In this document: positions 60,801 to 64,000 of the stretch, piece by piece
Numbering within the stretch: position 1 is the first letter of the stretch
How the letters are laid out: each line of letters begins with the position of its first letter
Origin: Lindgomyces ingoldianus
Lineage: Eukaryota > Ascomycota > Dothideomycetes > Pleosporales > Lindgomycetaceae
NCBI RefSeq assembly: GCF_010093535.1
Contig: NW_022985186.1
Coordinates: forward strand, 840,637-904,636
DNA length: 64,000 nt
Reading direction: 5' to 3'
Translations under genes and position numbers: made by a program
Notes under the pieces: model-generated
The model's database searches: none
Told to the model about the DNA's origin: nothing
What the model saw: only the letters and a program-made list of their open reading frames with translations

Positions 60801-62229
60801 TAATATATTAGCCCTAGTTATAGTTAGATAAGAGGTAGAACATAGTCTAACAACCACCTTCACGTATAAAGGGTAGCCTAGACTAGCCCTTGTAGACAGT
60901 AGATGCACATTTACTATAATAGACAAAAACTAGGTAGATAAATAAAGCATTCTATTTTAAATAAAGAAAAATCTATTTAAGGTAACTCTTGCTAACGCAT
61001 TTTTAATTAAGTATAGTAAAAAATAGATTAGCCTAGAAACATATAAAAAAGACTTTAAAACCCTAAATATAAAAGACTAGAGGTTTATAAACATTCTCTT
61101 GCTAGAAGGCAAGTATAATGCAATTCTAGGCTGTAACTAGCTTAGGGCACATAACCCTGCAATTAATTAGAGGATAATAACTATAAAAACCCTTAATAAA
61201 CATGCGCGCACAACTTAGTTAGCATGCTATAATAACTTATGCCTAGTCTATAAATAAGTAAAGCAGGGCAGCAGTTATTTCTCTAAGAAAAGAAAACTCT
61301 AGAAATTCCCTTACTAAGAGCTAAAAGCTTAGGTAGTAAGAATAATAAAAAAAAACTTAAAGAAGTTTTTTATAAAGAAATTAAGACTAATAAAGATATA
61401 GAATAGATTAGCATCTTCTAAATCTAAGACAAAGGCAGCATTCCTCTTAAATACAAAGATTATAAAGATATGTTTAAAACACTAAAGAACCTAAAAAAAC
61501 TGCTACTACACTAGCCTTAGGACTATGCTATTAACTTAATAAAAAACTATTATCTAAAAACTTATAAGCTTTGTCTCTTAACTAGAATATAAAAAGAGGT
61601 CTTGTAGGAATATGTTAACTAAATGTTAGCCTAAGGCTACATCTAGAAAAGCGACAGCCTAGTTGCTTTAGCTATAGTTTTTGTAAAAAAGAAGAGAGAA
61701 AAAATCTAAGTCTATTAGGACTATAGAACCTTAAATAATAACATAATTTAAAATTAGTTTCCTCTACTTATTATATAAGATATTATAAACTAACTAAAAA
61801 GAACCTAATACTTTATAAAGTTTAACATATAAGATAAATTTAATAAAATAAAAATAAAAGAAGAAGATAAGTAGCTTACCGCATTTAAAACTCTATAAAG
61901 ACTTTATAAACTATTAGTAATGCTATTTAGCCTAACAAACACTTTAGTAACATTCTAGCAGATTATTAACACAGCTCTGAATCCTTATCTGAATGTCTTT
62001 ACCTTAGTGTACCTAGATAACGTCCTTATCTACTTAAAAGACACTCTAGAAGACTATGTACAAAAAGTATAAAAAGTCCTAGAACAGCTACAGAAGTACA
62101 GACTCTACCTGCAGCTTTCTAAATGCAAATTCTATGTTACAAAAACAGAATACTTAGAATTTATCATTAATAGTAAGGAAATAAAAATTAACTTAGCTAA
62201 AGTACAGAAGGTACTTAAATAGCTAAAAC
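57827..62229 (+). mobile_element. Gypsy-B retrotransposon, 5' LTR to mid reverse transcriptase
   Basis: Starts TGTTACGG; the LTR is probably ~57827-58139 (end uncertain, no second LTR in the window). Degenerate plus-strand coding follows: gag ~58.8-59.4 kb; CCHC-type knuckle near 59550-59590 (HFC..NC); protease at ~60890-60915 (ALVDSRCTFT, normally VDSG/C); reverse transcriptase ~61.5-62.2 kb with the box VYLDNVLIYLKD at ~62008. It is cut at 62229 by Copia-D. The first ~160 bp of the LTR are unmutated. Confidence 0.85.
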
Positions 62230-64000
62230 TGTCTGTACGCAGCAGCAGCGTCACAATCTAGATACAAGCGATCGCGCACAAGCAGGACCACGTATCTATG
62301 TCACATGATGCTTGTGCGCGAACCTCTGTACACAAACATCTAGATATTCTCTTTTTCCTCTGTATAAAGGAAAGACAAGAGTAATAGAACTAGAAACATG
62401 TTGCCTTTACTTTACCTACTTTGTATGCTGTGCACACTGTACACTACTCTTACTCTTGCTACTTAGGTGCTTATACTATAAGTAGCTAGCTATTAGATCC
62501 TATTTAACACTAATTAGTAGTTAATTTAATTAACTATAAATTAGTAAGAGTAATAATAAAGTACCTACGCTTTATAAAGTACTTTGTTGTATTACTTATC
62601 CTTTAGAAAGAGTAACAACAAAGGACCTACGCCTTGTAAGGTACTTTGTTTAGTTACTTATCTTTTAGAATAGTAGATTAATCCTTTGCATTGTACAGCA
62701 AGCTCTGCTACTGTACAGAGTAAGGAGGAGATAGTGTAAGACGCACACTAAAGCTACTAAAGCTGCATAACCTAGTAGCTAGACAATAGCACATTAATCC
62801 TTTGCATTATACAGCAAGCTCTGCTACTGTACAAAGTAAGAAGGAGATAGTGTAAAGCGCACACTAAAACTATTAAAGCTGCACAACCTAGCAGCTAGAT
62901 AACAGCAGTACCTGCGCAATCTACTGCACAAGCAATTAACTCTACGCCTTATAAAGCACTTTGTTTTATTACTTATCTCTTAGAAAAAGTAACAATAAAG
63001 CACTTATGCTTTATAAGGTACTTTATTTAGTTACCTATTATTTAGAATAGTAGATTAATCCTTTACATTATACAGTAAGCTCTGCTACTGTATAAAGTAA
63101 GAAGAAGATAGTGCAAGGCGCACACTAAAGCTATTAAAGCTGCACAACCTAGCAGCTAGACAACAGCAGTACCCACGCAATCTACTAGAAAAGTAATTAA
63201 CTATACTATTATAATAGAATTTTATTAGCAACTAACAACTCTATGTAATAATAAAAAGAATAAGAAATAATTTTTATTATATAAATAACTTATAAAAAAC
63301 ATAAAAATATTAGAGGCAACACTATAAAACAAGACTAGCCTAGAGTACTAGAATAACAAGATTAACATGTTAAAGGCTTTAATAAGCTTATAAACTTAAT
63401 TATACATAAGTTATATAATTACTAATTTATATATAATAACTTAAAAAAGCGCTACTTTTTTAAGTTTATATATAAAGGATTTTAAAAAATAGATACTATA
63501 AGACTTCTTAGCACTTAGCTGCATGTTTAAAAGGAAGCTTATATAAGTGCTAAAGGACAAGGGAATTACACTACAGCTAGGCACTAAAGGTACCTAAGCC
63601 TAGAAGCTGTATAATATAGCATAAAAAAAGTAATTACACTAAAAAGGCTTTATATATAACTTTTATTACTATATAAGGCTCTACATAGAAGCAGACTAAA
63701 CATAATGCTGCTATTAACACTAAACATACTAGTATTACCTGCTCTTACACTTTAGCTAGCACTACACTAATTACTGTATAAATAATACATGCTACCCTAC
63801 CTAACGCCTGCTCTACACCCTTAATTGTACACACCACCGCCTACAGTAGTGTATGCACCACTAATACTACCTGCACAATCTATACTACATTACAACCTAT
63901 ATAAACTTCTACCCTAGAGGGAAACTGCTAAAGAAAAACTCTTAGTAGATAAAATTATATAATTTTAAAAAGCATAAAAAAAAGATAATAACTATATAAG
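62230..64000 (+). mobile_element. Copia-D, third copy, 5' part (runs off the window)
   Basis: 5' LTR 62230-62509 (280 bp, TGTCTGTACGCAG start), leader with three ~120-bp units (62670-63180), then gag start matching 46740-47540 of the first copy up to the window edge. Inserted into the Gypsy-B reverse transcriptase after GCTAAAAC. The 3' LTR and the second target duplication are outside the window. Confidence 0.92.

Noticed and set aside
1..64000. tRNA, rRNA, CRISPR array, operon or bacterial promoter features
   Set aside because: None seen; the repeats present are transposon-derived or simple tandem arrays, and the genes have spliceosomal introns.

Overview
The window looks like a gene-poor, A+T-rich block of a filamentous ascomycete genome, probably a Pleosporales-type dothideomycete with AT-isochores (the lineage is inference). 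Almost all of it is retrotransposon and DNA-transposon sequence, shot through with TAA and TAG stops in the way repeat-induced point mutation (RIP) leaves it. Only two stretches, about 4.5-6.9 kb and 34.1-36.5 kb, have ordinary base composition, and each carries one intact spliced gene: a 241-aa adenylate-kinase-like P-loop kinase (complement 5853-6682, 3 exons) and a 342-aa secreted/type I membrane protein with six cysteines, a Ser/Thr/Pro stalk, one membrane span and a proline-rich tail (complement 34142-35359, 4 exons). The exon models were derived here from GT..AG sites, branch-point-like motifs and reading frame.

Layout: 1-3393, 3' end of a Copia element (family A, 381-bp LTR); 3413-4453 and ~6939-7986, inverted ~1.04-kb repeats bracketing the kinase gene; 7987-10948, tandem duplications, a solo Gypsy LTR (8296-8510) and degenerate DNA; 10949-16836, a full-length Copia (family B, 252-bp LTRs) inside a remnant of family D; 17447-17663, a solo Copia-C LTR; 18015-19875 and 31789-33654, two pogo/Fot1-like Tc1-mariner copies with TA duplications, in opposite orientation; 20709-31393, a solo family A LTR split by a 10.3-kb element of unknown class; 34142-36500, the second gene island; 36589 to the end, a nest in which a ~1.2-kb direct repeat X, a Copia-C 5' fragment, a full chromodomain Gypsy (38222-44799), three family D Copia elements (45655-52414 plus, 53250-57227 minus, 62230 to past the window end), a Tc1 fragment and a second Gypsy (57827-62229) are inserted into or beside one another. 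Most insertion events can be checked by exact or near-exact target-site duplications (TSDs) and by intact versus interrupted copies inside the window.

Two general properties stand out. First, comparing sister LTRs shows that the mutation is almost confined to C with a pyrimidine 5' and a purine 3' (TCA, CCA, TCG, CCG and complements); ACA, GCA, TGT and TGC mostly survive. Second, the damage fades toward the outer edges of each element: 5' LTRs are clean at their outer start and damaged at their inner end, 3' LTRs the reverse. No tRNA, rRNA, CRISPR or bacterial-type feature was seen.
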